Shown: one piece after another, positions 26,758 through 35,720 of the stretch
Position numbering within the stretch: position 1 is the stretch's first letter
How the letters are laid out: the number at the start of each line of letters is the position of its first letter
Source: JAUILA01 sp050289805
GTDB lineage: Bacteria > Bacteroidota > Bacteroidia > Cytophagales > Cyclobacteriaceae
Direction: 5' to 3'
Assembly: GCA_050289805.1 (NCBI GenBank)
Contig: JBNKGL010000007.1
Coordinates: 88,991 to 152,990 of the forward strand
Length of the DNA: 64,000 nucleotides
Translations under genes and position numbers: made by a program
The notes under the pieces: model-generated
What the model was told of the DNA's origin: nothing
Databases searched by the model: none
What the model saw: only the letters and a program-made list of their open reading frames with translations

Positions 26758-27881
26758 GTATTTATCTCGATAATGCGGCAACAACCCCTGTAGATCCCGC
26801 TGTATTTGCCGAGATGGAGCCGTTTCTAAAAAGTTTCTATGGGAACCCATCATCCATTCACGGGGTGGGGAGAGAATCAAAGGCAGCCCTTGAAACCTCA
26901 AGAAAAACAGTCGCCGGATTACTCAATGCTTCCCCGATGGAAATCTATTTCACCTCAGGCGGAACTGAAGCTGATAATACGTTTCTGATGTCGGCGGTGC
27001 GGTCCTATGGTTTAAAACACGCCATAACTTCTCCCGTAGAGCACCATGCCGTGCTCCATACGCTCGAATTCATGCAGGATCTGGGTATGCTGGAATTACA
27101 TTTGGTTAAAATTGATCAAGATGGCCGTATTGACTTTGAAGATCTTGAAAGGCTTCTGACAGAATATCCTGAGAGTCTCGTAAGCCTCATGCACGGGAAT
27201 AACGAAATTGGCAATTTACTCGATCTCGAACGAGCCGGGAATCTATGCAGGGAGGCAGGAGCCATTTTTCACAGTGACACGGTTCAAACCGTCGGCCATT
27301 TTCCGCTGGATCTTTCAGCCCTTCCGGTCGACAGTATTGCGGCATCTGCCCATAAATTTCATGGTCCGAAGGGAGTCGGAATCATGTACATTGATAAAAA
27401 CCGTAAAATGGATGCCTATATCCATGGCGGATCACAGGAACGAGGTATGCGGGGCGGAACTGAAAATGTCGCGGGCATTGTGGGCTTAACCAAGGCTCTT
27501 GAGCTGGCTGTCTCTAATATGGAGAAAGACCGGAAGCATATCCTTATGCTCAAGGACCGCATGGTCGGTCAATTAAGGGAAGCAGTAACGGGGATAACCT
27601 TTAACGGCCTTTCAGCTCAGAATGATCAAAGTCTTTATACGGTCCTGAATGTATCGCTTCCACCGTCTGACAAGAATGACATGCTGCTCTTTCATCTTGA
27701 TCTGAATGGTATTTGTGCATCTGGCGGATCTGCATGTGCCAGCGGTGCAACTACAGGTTCACATGTTCTTGCTGCGCTTGGCCGAGATAACAGGGGTGCA
27801 GTTCGTTTCTCCTTCAGTAAATTCAATACTGTGGAAGATGTTGACGTTACTGCAGGTGTGTTGAAAGAATTTTACAGCTAG
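26754..27881 (+). CDS. Cysteine desulfurase (NifS/IscS family)
   Basis: 375 residues, a class V aminotransferase-fold PLP enzyme that takes sulfur from cysteine for Fe-S clusters and thiolated tRNA. It starts with the typical YLDNAATTPVDP; the PLP lysine is in SAHKFHGPKGVG, and the persulfide-forming cysteine lies in GGSACASGATTGSHVL. The short active-site loop is that of the IscS/NifS group, not SufS. No iscU or other cluster-assembly gene is adjacent. Its stop codon and that of hemH, on the opposite strand, share the palindrome CTAG. Confidence 0.9.
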   Translation: MSIYLDNAATTPVDPAVFAEMEPFLKSFYGNPSSIHGVGRESKAALETSRKTVAGLLNASPMEIYFTSGGTEADNTFLMSAVRSYGLKHAITSPVEHHAVLHTLEFMQDLGMLELHLVKIDQDGRIDFEDLERLLTEYPESLVSLMHGNNEIGNLLDLERAGNLCREAGAIFHSDTVQTVGHFPLDLSALPVDSIAASAHKFHGPKGVGIMYIDKNRKMDAYIHGGSQERGMRGGTENVAGIVGLTKALELAVSNMEKDRKHILMLKDRMVGQLREAVTGITFNGLSAQNDQSLYTVLNVSLPPSDKNDMLLFHLDLNGICASGGSACASGATTGSHVLAALGRDNRGAVRFSFSKFNTVEDVDVTAGVLKEFYS

Positions 27882-28906
27882 GCAGTTAAAACCAGGTCTT
27901 TCAGACATTGAATCCAGAGAGGGTGGTCATTGAGGCTTTCCACAAGCTGCACTTTCTCTCCACCATGCTCTTCAAACAGCTCCTGGTACTCATCCCCAAT
28001 TTCAATGATGGTTTCAAGACAATCTGCCGTAAATGCCGGAGAAAATACCAGCAATTTTTTTGCCCCTTTCTTGGCTTGTTCAATAACAACCTTATCGGAG
28101 AATGGCTCCAGCCATTTTTTATCAAGCCTCGACTGAAAGCATACTGTATAATGATCTTCAGGAATACCTAATTTTTCAGCAAGCAAACGTGTTGTAGCAA
28201 AACATGTGGCTTTGTAGCAATATTTGTTCTCATCGGTGATTTCATGCTCACAATCACGATCGGAACATAATCCTTCACCATATACCTTGTCTACCTGTCG
28301 CTCCGGCAGGCCATGATAGGAGAAAAGCACATGGTCATAATCCTCATGATTATATGCGGATCCCTTTTCAACAAAGGCATTGATGTAATCGGGGTGATCA
28401 TAATACTGGCTAACGAATCGTAATTCGGGAATGACCCACCAGGAGCTGATCACCTTCATTACCTCTTCCAGGGCGCTCCCGGTACTTGCAGAAGCATATT
28501 GGGGAAACATGGGTACTACGATGATCCGGTCATAATTTGCCTTGCGCATTTCTTCAAGCACATCCGGGATCGAAGGGTTTTTATAGCGCATTGCAAGATG
28601 CACTTGATACGATGGATCTAGTACCTGCTGCAGGAGATGTGCTGCCCTCTCGCTGTAAATAATGAGCGGAGAGCCATTATCGGTCCAGAGTTCCTTGTAT
28701 ACCTTCGCGCTTTTAGGCGCCCGAAACGGGACAATGATGAGGTTCACAAGTATTTTACGAAGCAACCACGGTATGTCAATGACCCGGGGATCATTCAGGA
28801 ATTGAGAAAGGTAGGAGCGGACATCCCGTACCGAAGGGCTGTCGGGCGTTCCCAGGTTAACCAGTAATACTCCTGTTCGCTTCTTCTTATTTTTATTTTC
28901 AGTCAT
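27878..28906 (-). CDS. hemH: Ferrochelatase
   Basis: 342 residues. It inserts iron into protoporphyrin IX (or coproporphyrin III, depending on pathway) at the end of heme synthesis. Family signatures: VLLVNLGTPDSPS at the start, FSYHGLPERQV with the catalytic histidine, and VFSPAFTADCLETIIEI near the C-terminus with the conserved glutamate. It is the third gene of a minus-strand run after the GNAT-like and VTT genes, ten bases from the latter. hemD and hemW lie elsewhere in the window. Confidence 0.95.
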   Translation of the reverse strand: MTENKNKKKRTGVLLVNLGTPDSPSVRDVRSYLSQFLNDPRVIDIPWLLRKILVNLIIVPFRAPKSAKVYKELWTDNGSPLIIYSERAAHLLQQVLDPSYQVHLAMRYKNPSIPDVLEEMRKANYDRIIVVPMFPQYASASTGSALEEVMKVISSWWVIPELRFVSQYYDHPDYINAFVEKGSAYNHEDYDHVLFSYHGLPERQVDKVYGEGLCSDRDCEHEITDENKYCYKATCFATTRLLAEKLGIPEDHYTVCFQSRLDKKWLEPFSDKVVIEQAKKGAKKLLVFSPAFTADCLETIIEIGDEYQELFEEHGGEKVQLVESLNDHPLWIQCLKDLVLTA

Positions 28907-28916
28907 AGTTTTTCGA

Positions 28917-29480
28917 TCATACCGGCTTATTTGTCTGCCATATTACCCATGCATAGGCAGCAAATCGGCCAAAACGAGCTAAAGATATCAATAGAAACCG
29001 CTGAAAGGGGTAATGTGTTCCGCCCATCAGCATACAAATTGCAGAAAAAGGAACAGGTGTTACGGCCCCAACGAATATCAGGAAGCCCCCATACTTATTA
29101 AGAAGATTCTTATACCTGTGTACATTCTTTTGCATGAATGAATTGGTCCATTTGAATTCAAGGAGATGCCTCCCGATGTGATAACCAATAATTCCGGCCA
29201 GGTAGGAAATAACCGCCAGGAATGCCACATTGAGGGTATAGCTCTCAAACAGGCCGTTATTAAGAGACCATATCATGAATAATTCCGGTGGTATGATACC
29301 AAAGACTATTTCTGAAAGAATGAATGCCGAATATATGAGAATTGGCCAGTTCCCAAGATAATTGATGAAAGTATCAACATTGGTATATCGCTGAAGTACT
29401 TCGTAAAAAATGACGATTACCGCGAGCCAAAATAATCCTTTCAGCAAATTGTTGATCAGAAATCTGTTTCTCCGGTTCAT
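28917..29480 (-). CDS. VTT/DedA-like membrane protein
   Basis: 187 residues from the ATG at 29480, one base after the upstream gene's stop; a longer frame from 29522 would overlap that gene. About five membrane helices are present. The stretch FVGAVTPVPFSAICMLMGG followed by an arginine-rich helix (ISLARFGRFAAYAW) matches the VTT (SNARE-associated/DedA/YqaA) domain, and there is a re-entrant-like PPELFMIW segment. Family members are lipid scramblases or carrier-lipid flippases. The substrate is unknown. Confidence 0.65.
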   Translation of the reverse strand: MNRRNRFLINNLLKGLFWLAVIVIFYEVLQRYTNVDTFINYLGNWPILIYSAFILSEIVFGIIPPELFMIWSLNNGLFESYTLNVAFLAVISYLAGIIGYHIGRHLLEFKWTNSFMQKNVHRYKNLLNKYGGFLIFVGAVTPVPFSAICMLMGGTHYPFQRFLLISLARFGRFAAYAWVIWQTNKPV

Positions 29481-29481
29481 A

Positions 29482-30648
29482 TTACTGCATCGGAGCCCTT
29501 TTGAACTCTTTCGTTTCGTCAAATAATTTCCGATACGTAAAATGAGTTTTTACAATATCTCCCCCAACCTGTTCGACGACGCGAATCATTTTTGGATTGA
29601 AGTCGCCAATCCAGTTCATCTCAAGGTCATCATACTGGGTATACGCTTCCTGCACCATCCCGGCGGTGGCAATAACAAGTGCGCCTTCCAGGCCTTTCCC
29701 CTGATGCTCGGGAACCACACCAAACACAAGGCCCAGCATCTTTTTACATGTCTTGAAGGTTTTATGGTAGAGAAATTTGAGTTTTCCGATCCAGTCAAGC
29801 TTCCCGTTTACATGTTTGAAGATCTGGTTTACCTCGGGCAGATTGATATAAAATGCGACGGGTTCATCCTCATAATATCCGAACCAGATAATCTTCTCAT
29901 CGATAATCGGCTTCATCTGCTTCATAATGGCCTTAGCCTGCAGAGATGACATCTCCGCTACGCCGGTATGTCTCGCCCATGCTTTGTTATAGACTATTCT
30001 GAAGTCTTCGGTATACTTGTCGAGGTTTTTCAGCTTCAGATGCTCAAATCTGTACCCTGGATTTTCCATTGCCTTTTTAGCCTTTTCGTATAATCGGGGA
30101 TGAAAGGGCTCCCTAACTTTTCGGCCAAAAGTGAATTGTTTAAAGTAAATCTGAAATCCGTAGTCTTCAAAAAACTGCTGGTAATAGGGCGGATTGTAAT
30201 TACAGTTATAATTAGGCTCAAGTTCAAATCCATCAACCAGAAGACCCCACCATTTATCGCGCTCACCAAAATTTATAGGGCCATCCATTGCCTCCATGCC
30301 TTTTCCCTCCAGCCACTTCCGGGCTGTATCGAACAATGCAAAAGCTACTTTTTCGTCCTCTATGCATTCAAAAAATCCAATACCACCTGTTGGCTGATCA
30401 TTTCCCTTGGTGGCGGTTTTTTTATTTACGAATGCCGCAATACGTCCCGTAACTTTGTTTTTGTCATCTTTCACAATCCAGCGGGCGCATTCTCCTGACC
30501 GAAATGCCTTATTCTTTTTTGGATCAAAAACAGCATCAATGTCCTTGTCCAGCGGACGGATCCAGGTTTTATTATTCCGGTAAACTGAGAGTGGAAAAAG
30601 CAAAAATTCCCGGGCTAGGGAGGAATCGGTAACTTCTACGATCTTCAT
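29482..30648 (-). CDS. GNAT-fold acyltransferase-like protein, YghO-type
   Basis: 388 residues from the ATG at 30648 (MKIVEVTDSSLAREFLLFP), preferred over an ATG 48 bases upstream. The C-terminal half carries an acyl-CoA binding signature, VVPEHQGKGLEGALV (~315-330), of the GNAT superfamily. The N-terminal half (DGPINFGERDKWWGLLVDG) is also conserved in this long uncharacterised family. It probably transfers an acyl group from CoA or ACP; acceptor and role are unknown. It leads the operon with the VTT protein and hemH. Confidence 0.6.
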   Translation of the reverse strand: MKIVEVTDSSLAREFLLFPLSVYRNNKTWIRPLDKDIDAVFDPKKNKAFRSGECARWIVKDDKNKVTGRIAAFVNKKTATKGNDQPTGGIGFFECIEDEKVAFALFDTARKWLEGKGMEAMDGPINFGERDKWWGLLVDGFELEPNYNCNYNPPYYQQFFEDYGFQIYFKQFTFGRKVREPFHPRLYEKAKKAMENPGYRFEHLKLKNLDKYTEDFRIVYNKAWARHTGVAEMSSLQAKAIMKQMKPIIDEKIIWFGYYEDEPVAFYINLPEVNQIFKHVNGKLDWIGKLKFLYHKTFKTCKKMLGLVFGVVPEHQGKGLEGALVIATAGMVQEAYTQYDDLEMNWIGDFNPKMIRVVEQVGGDIVKTHFTYRKLFDETKEFKRAPMQ

Positions 30649-30749
30649 GGTGCAATTATACGCTTTCTGAGCCGTATTTCCGCCCGGAATAATCATTTGA
30701 GTCCCCTGTTACAATGATGATTTTGTATCTTTAACAGACAACCGAAACT

Positions 30750-31973
30750 ATGAATTCAACAAAAATTTCATTCATAAACAAAAAGGGTCAAAACCTCATT
30801 GCCCGGCTGGAATTACCTTCTTCAAAACCTGATGCCTGGGCCATTTTTGCGCATTGTTTTACCTGTTCAAAAGACATCAATGCAGTCATTAATATCAGCC
30901 GATCACTGAACCTGGCAAATATCGCGGTTCTTCGGTTCGATTTTACAGGACTTGGCGAAAGTGAAGGTGACTTCAGCGAAACCAATTTTACCTCCAATAT
31001 TAATGATCTGGTGTCAGCAGCAGAGTTTCTTAAAAAAGAATATGACGCTCCCGAACTTCTTATCGGGCATTCACTGGGAGGAGCAGCGGTACTGGCCGCC
31101 GCTCCTGAAATCGAATCTGTGAAGGCAGTTGCAACCATTGGAGCTCCTTCAGACCCGGTTCATGTTGAACATTTGCTGAAAGACAAACTTGATGAAATAG
31201 AATCGAACGGTCAGGCCAAAGTCTCCATAGGCGGCAGGCCATTCAACGTTACGAAACAATTCATCTCAGACATCAGGGAAAGGGATCTTGAAAAAATCGT
31301 TCCGAAGCTGAATCGCGCCATCCTGATCATGCATTCACCCCAGGATACAATCGTTGAAATTGAAAATGCGAGGATTATATATGACCGGGCCCGGCATCCA
31401 AAAAGTTTTGTGTCACTTGATGGCGCCGATCACCTCCTCAGTAATAAGAATGATTCAATCTATGCCGGAAAGGTTATTGCAGCATGGGCAGAACGTTACC
31501 TGGAACTCACCAGGGGCGAATCGCTTCCGGAGTCGGAACGGCAGGTGGTCGTTCGCACCGGTGATGACGGATTCACTACCGAGATCCGTGCAGGCCGACA
31601 TTCATTCTTGGCTGACGAACCAGAATCCGTTGGAGGGAGCGACCTGGGTCCCACGCCTTATGATCTGTTGATTTCCGGACTGGGTGCATGTACTACGATG
31701 ACCCTTCGTATGTACGCAGACAGGAAGAAATGGCCATTGCACGAAGCCATTGTTCATATTGAACATGACAAAGTTCATGAAAGTGACTGTGAGGACAGCG
31801 AAGACCCCAATGCGCGGATCGACCAGATTACACGTGAAATTCAGCTGATAGGTCCCCTTGATGAAGATCAGAAAGCGCGACTCATGGAGATCGCCGACCG
31901 ATGCCCGGTACATAAAACGCTTTCGGGCAAAATAAAAATAATTACAGAGCTTTATGGGGAAACAACGGAGTAA
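30750..31973 (+). CDS. Fusion of alpha/beta hydrolase and OsmC domain
   Basis: 407 residues in two parts. Residues 1-250 are an alpha/beta hydrolase: nucleophile elbow GHSLGG with Ser108, an aspartate in HSPQDTIV and the histidine in GADHLLS. Residues ~265-407 are an OsmC/Ohr-type domain: the two redox cysteines lie in LGACTTMTLRMYA and DRCPVHKTLSG. OsmC proteins reduce organic hydroperoxides with such a cysteine pair. This bifunctional architecture is known from Bacteroidota and Proteobacteria, but its substrate is not. Its end overlaps the convergent PfpI-like gene by 22 bases. Confidence 0.85.
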   Translation: MNSTKISFINKKGQNLIARLELPSSKPDAWAIFAHCFTCSKDINAVINISRSLNLANIAVLRFDFTGLGESEGDFSETNFTSNINDLVSAAEFLKKEYDAPELLIGHSLGGAAVLAAAPEIESVKAVATIGAPSDPVHVEHLLKDKLDEIESNGQAKVSIGGRPFNVTKQFISDIRERDLEKIVPKLNRAILIMHSPQDTIVEIENARIIYDRARHPKSFVSLDGADHLLSNKNDSIYAGKVIAAWAERYLELTRGESLPESERQVVVRTGDDGFTTEIRAGRHSFLADEPESVGGSDLGPTPYDLLISGLGACTTMTLRMYADRKKWPLHEAIVHIEHDKVHESDCEDSEDPNARIDQITREIQLIGPLDEDQKARLMEIADRCPVHKTLSGKIKIITELYGETTE

Positions 31974-32683
31974 TCAATTCCAGCCAGATCCCAGTCAATT
32001 ACCAGCCCCCTTCCAAGCCCGATAGCCACTTCGCGCCCGTAAAGAACCTCACACAGGTAAAGAGCCGGATCGTAGGACTTTGCACCCCCGGCTGATGTAA
32101 CAAGTTTCCCATCATGAACAAAGCTCACGTTACTTACTATATCCAGATCCGGATACATTTCCTTATAGGCTTGAATATCGGATGGAAATGTGGTGGTTTT
32201 TCTGCCTTCTGCAAGGCCTGCTTTCGCCAGCACAAATGCTCCATCACATAGCGACATAACATACCGGGCAGAATTTCCCTTGTCCTTAACAAAACTTATG
32301 AGCTCCTCATTCTCCAGGTCGGAGCCCATGCTTTGCTCGGCACTGGGAACTACCAGGATGTCAATGGAGGGAAGATCCACAGAATTAAATGCATAATCAG
32401 GTAAAATCCTCAGGCCTTCAAACGATGTGACCACCGACGTATCAGGAGCGACCGTAAATACCTTCATGGCCGGTTCTGTATGAAAAACAGTATGATGAAA
32501 GATATCCATCGGAGCTACCAACTCAGAGTTATAAACCCCATTAACCACAACAAAAGCTACATTCAGCTCTTTCGAGGGAGGGTCTGGAACAACTTCCTGC
32601 TCCACTTCGGAAATCTTATTGTCTTTAGTACCGCACGCCGTTATCAGTATTGCCAGGATTAGTGTATTCAGTATCTTTACCAT
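31952..32683 (-). CDS. Exported DJ-1/PfpI-family lipoprotein
   Basis: 243 residues. A lipoprotein signal (LNTLILAILITACG, lipid cysteine at 17) precedes a DJ-1/PfpI domain (~40-235). The nucleophilic elbow cysteine is in VMSLCDGAFVLAKAGL, and the conserved acidic residue is in VYNSELVAPMDIF; the layout is closest to the amidase-like domain of GlxA/AraC-type regulators but without a DNA-binding part. Most members are cytoplasmic glyoxalases, chaperones or proteases, so an envelope-anchored form is notable. The function is not assignable. Confidence 0.75.
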   Translation of the reverse strand: MVKILNTLILAILITACGTKDNKISEVEQEVVPDPPSKELNVAFVVVNGVYNSELVAPMDIFHHTVFHTEPAMKVFTVAPDTSVVTSFEGLRILPDYAFNSVDLPSIDILVVPSAEQSMGSDLENEELISFVKDKGNSARYVMSLCDGAFVLAKAGLAEGRKTTTFPSDIQAYKEMYPDLDIVSNVSFVHDGKLVTSAGGAKSYDPALYLCEVLYGREVAIGLGRGLVIDWDLAGIDYSVVSP

Positions 32684-32710
32684 AGGCCCAATTTAAAATA
32701 AAATATAAGG

Positions 32711-33316
32711 ATGTCTGAAAATTCTGTTTTAAAAAAGATGCGGAAACAGGAAGGCCAAACCCTGCATCTCATCAATCAGCCGGAAAATTTCCCTGTATTT
32801 TCAGGTGAATCAGGCATCGGAAAATGGCCGCTATCAGAGCCGGCCCTGCTCATCAAATTTATTAAAAATAAGGAGGAACTTGAAAATGATCTTCCGCAAC
32901 TTGCCTCCCTCCACTTTGATACTACAGTATGCTGGATCGCTTATCCAAAAAAGTCTTCCTCAATTCAATCGGATCTTTCCAGGGATAACATCTGGGGCAT
33001 ATTGGGCGCCCAGGGTCTTGCTCCTGTCTCACAGATCAGCATTGATGAGGATTGGTCGGCGTTACGGGTTCGGCCGGAAGCAGATGTGAAAAGATCCGAA
33101 AAGACATCCGTTAATATTCCCCGAAATATGATGGAAGTATTGAGGAAAGATGAAAAGGCACTCTCATTCTTCATGAATTTATCTGCGACCAACAGGAAAG
33201 AATATATCCGGTGGATCACCGATGCGAAACGCCAGGAAACTCTTGACAAAAGATTGAATGCCCTGATACCACGCCTAAGGGCCGGACTTAAAAACCCGTC
33301 GGAAAAGCCTTCATGA
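32711..33316 (+). CDS. DUF3052-like plus YdeI/OmpD-associated C-terminal protein
   Basis: 201 residues. The N-terminal two thirds (VCWIAYPKKSSSIQSDLSRD, then SIDEDWSALRVRP) resemble DUF3052. The C-terminal ~65 residues (ALSFFMNLSATNRKEYIRWI followed by a basic helix) match the YdeI/OmpD-associated motif, a short helical segment found in proteins of unknown or antimicrobial-peptide-protection function. I infer a cytoplasmic protein with no membrane segment. It starts 27 bases from the divergent PfpI-like gene and converges with the methyltransferase gene, overlapping by six bases. Confidence 0.6.
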   Translation: MSENSVLKKMRKQEGQTLHLINQPENFPVFSGESGIGKWPLSEPALLIKFIKNKEELENDLPQLASLHFDTTVCWIAYPKKSSSIQSDLSRDNIWGILGAQGLAPVSQISIDEDWSALRVRPEADVKRSEKTSVNIPRNMMEVLRKDEKALSFFMNLSATNRKEYIRWITDAKRQETLDKRLNALIPRLRAGLKNPSEKPS

Positions 33317-33925
33317 TGGTTGATACAGCCTGCTTTCGATCATCCCATGGTAAAATGACTGCACAGCCGTTAACCGAATCGTGCTGGCACTGAACGCTTT
33401 TTCATAATCAGGCAATTGCGTCGTCTTCAGGCCCGTTGTTACCCCGAAAAACCAGTACATCACACGAATCAATAATCGCTGCCACGATTTGTTTGTTTCA
33501 ACAAAATCCGTGAAACACCACATGCCATCCTTTTTCAGCATCCCCTTCAAATGCAGGACTACATCACAGAGCTCAGAGGTCGTGAAACAATCCAGGAAGA
33601 ATGGTGTAATGATGACATCATAGGGGCTATCCCCCTGCCATTTCATAATATCTGAATGATGAAAATGAACATCAATATCATTGAATGGTTGGTGCCGGCG
33701 ACTCAGCGAGATCATTGCTTTTGAAAGCTCCACATAATCGATTACAAAGTTATTTCCGGGATGATCAAGATCCTGTAATATGGTTCCGTCTCCACCGCCT
33801 GCAATGAGAATTCTACTTTCCGGATCAATATAGCGATTAGACCAGTTTGTTGCCTCCTGAATGGAATTGCCAAACACAAACCTGGAAAGCGCACCATAGG
33901 ACGAGGCGATCGCATCAGCATTCAT
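33311..33925 (-). CDS. Class I SAM-dependent methyltransferase
   Basis: 204 residues from the ATG at 33925, five bases beyond the end of the UbiA-like gene; a longer frame would run deep into that gene. The SAM-binding loop is ILIAGGGDGTILQDL (motif I), followed by FVIDYVELSKAMI (acidic motif II) and DVIITPFFLDCF (motif IV). The substrate is unknown. The neighbouring UbiA-like membrane protein suggests a lipid-soluble, perhaps quinone-like, acceptor, which is inference only. Confidence 0.7.
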   Translation of the reverse strand: MNADAIASSYGALSRFVFGNSIQEATNWSNRYIDPESRILIAGGGDGTILQDLDHPGNNFVIDYVELSKAMISLSRRHQPFNDIDVHFHHSDIMKWQGDSPYDVIITPFFLDCFTTSELCDVVLHLKGMLKKDGMWCFTDFVETNKSWQRLLIRVMYWFFGVTTGLKTTQLPDYEKAFSASTIRLTAVQSFYHGMIESRLYQPS

Positions 33926-33930
33926 GACTT

Positions 33931-34740
33931 CTATGAAAACAGGATGAACACAGGTAAAAAGAACAATGCATCCCCCAAAATACGATAACGTGACTGAGCC
34001 GACCAAAAACCGGGTTGCAGTACGGGAATTATCATTGCCGAGGCCATGCAGAACCATATGAATTCAAATCCGGGATAAAAACCTGTTGCGAAAAGAACCA
34101 AAGCAAGCACAATCTGGATCAGCCCTAATGCCAGGAGCATCCAGCGACTATTTTCATGACCCATTCGTTGAATGAGGCCGGCAAACCCTTCCTGGACATC
34201 GGTTTCATGATCAAACCATGAAAACAGGAGCAGGTTATTTAATGCCAGAAGGAATAACTGAAATATATGGACCATGTATCCTGACGGCGGCGTTCCACAG
34301 GCCAGCGGTCCGATGACGATGCCTCCTGTGTAGAGTATCGCTATAATAAACTCCTTGTTTACGACTCCCGATTTAAGGAAATGAAGAGAAAAGTAATAGG
34401 CTATCACCAGGCATGACAATACAGATCCAAACAGGAGCAATCGTTCGGGTATCATGAACAGCAGGAAACAGGACGAAAGCAACAGGGCAATACTTATAAT
34501 AACCAGAGGCTTGAAGTATTTCCGGTGAAAATCCCTGCGAGGAGAAAGGCCGGGCACCTTCGTTTCATGAGCGTCCTTGATATGATCAAATGTATAGATG
34601 ATCCATACGATCATGGCAAGTAATATCGGTACGGTATAGGGAAGATCGATATTCCAGATATTGGCTACGACCATCGCTAATCCCGCCGCACCGAGTGCAA
34701 CATCAATGCTTAGAATGTTTAAAAGACGCAGGAAACGCAT
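33931..34740 (-). CDS. UbiA-superfamily-like multi-spanning membrane protein
   Basis: 269 residues, about eight hydrophobic helices. Two acidic motifs sit at helix ends: TFDHIKDAHE (~50-59) and SWFDHETDVQEG (~175-186). Their spacing and form resemble the two D-rich motifs of UbiA prenyltransferases, which bind the Mg-diphosphate of a prenyl donor, though the first lacks the classical NDxxDxxxD. It may be an active prenyltransferase or a divergent relative. It is followed directly by the methyltransferase gene and preceded by the terminator of the ATP synthase operon. Confidence 0.5.
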   Translation of the reverse strand: MRFLRLLNILSIDVALGAAGLAMVVANIWNIDLPYTVPILLAMIVWIIYTFDHIKDAHETKVPGLSPRRDFHRKYFKPLVIISIALLLSSCFLLFMIPERLLLFGSVLSCLVIAYYFSLHFLKSGVVNKEFIIAILYTGGIVIGPLACGTPPSGYMVHIFQLFLLALNNLLLFSWFDHETDVQEGFAGLIQRMGHENSRWMLLALGLIQIVLALVLFATGFYPGFEFIWFCMASAMIIPVLQPGFWSAQSRYRILGDALFFLPVFILFS

Positions 34741-34752
34741 GATGTATAAACG

Positions 34753-34778
34753 AAAAAAGCGGACTCCAGGCCCGCTTT
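34753..34778 (-). terminator. Terminator of the ATP synthase operon
   Basis: On the minus strand AAAGCGG (34778-34772), a nine-base loop and CCGCTTT (34762-34756) form a hairpin continuing into a run of six T (34758-34753), 18 bases after the atpG stop. Confidence 0.8.
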
Positions 34779-34796
34779 AATTTTAATTATTTTTTC

Positions 34797-35675
34797 CTAT
34801 CCCAGTGCTTCAGCTCCGGCGACAATTTCAAGGATCTCCTTGGTAATGGCTGCCTGACGTGTCCTGTTATAGGTTAATCGAAGTTCCTTCAGCAATTCAC
34901 CGGCATTTTCCGTTGCCTGATCCATGGCGGTCATACGTGCTCCGTGCTCTGCAGCATTGCTGTCCAGGATCGCCTTGTAAACCTGAATTTTCAAAGATTT
35001 TGGAATCAGTTCAACTACAATCTCGTCACGGGATGGCATGAAAATATAATCAACTTCAAACTTATTGTCTGATTCAATTTCAGCCGGCTTAACAGGGAGA
35101 AATTGTTCTACCTGCAATACCTGTGTAGCCACATTCTTGAATTCATTATAAATGATTTCAACACGGTCGAAGCGTCCTTCCACAAATCCATCCATCGCAA
35201 ACTGAGCAGCTTCTGACGCTCTCTCAAATGAAACAGGGCTGAAAATATCCCAGTAATCTTCAATGAGTTTATAATCACGACGTCGAAAATAATCAAGGCC
35301 CTTTTTACCCAGGGGCATGATAGTAACATTGCCGGCATCAAACTGTGATTGATACTGCTCCTTGATCTGACGAATGGCTGCTTTAAAAATGTTACTGTTA
35401 AAAGCACCGCAAAGTCCCTTATCGGAGGTCACAACCATTAGCAGAATCTTTTCCGCAGGACGCTGAACCGAATATTTACTCGATTCTTCCTGTACACCGT
35501 CGGCAGAAAGATTCTGAAGCAAGGACGCGAGTTTCCCTGCATAGGGACGCATGCGTGTGATATTATCCTGGGCACGTCTCAATTTTGCAGCCGCCACCAT
35601 TTTCATAGCCTTAGTGATCTGCTGCGTCGAGTTTACCGACTGAATTCTATTTTTAACTTCCTTTAAATTCGCCAT
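34797..35675 (-). CDS. atpG: ATP synthase F1 gamma subunit
   Basis: 292 residues. The N-terminal helix begins ANLKEVKNRIQSVNSTQQIT and the C-terminal helix ends with TENAGELLKELRLTYNRTRQAAITKEILEIV, the two coiled-coil strands that form the rotating shaft inside the alpha3beta3 head. The central Rossmann-like part (VVTSDKGLCGAFNSN) is intact. It is the last gene of the operon and is followed by a terminator; atpD and atpC, which usually follow gamma in other phyla, are not here. Confidence 0.96.
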   Translation of the reverse strand: MANLKEVKNRIQSVNSTQQITKAMKMVAAAKLRRAQDNITRMRPYAGKLASLLQNLSADGVQEESSKYSVQRPAEKILLMVVTSDKGLCGAFNSNIFKAAIRQIKEQYQSQFDAGNVTIMPLGKKGLDYFRRRDYKLIEDYWDIFSPVSFERASEAAQFAMDGFVEGRFDRVEIIYNEFKNVATQVLQVEQFLPVKPAEIESDNKFEVDYIFMPSRDEIVVELIPKSLKIQVYKAILDSNAAEHGARMTAMDQATENAGELLKELRLTYNRTRQAAITKEILEIVAGAEALG

Positions 35676-35720
35676 AGGTCTCAGAATTCCGGACCGGTTA
35701 TCCCGGTCCGGGAGTTACTG

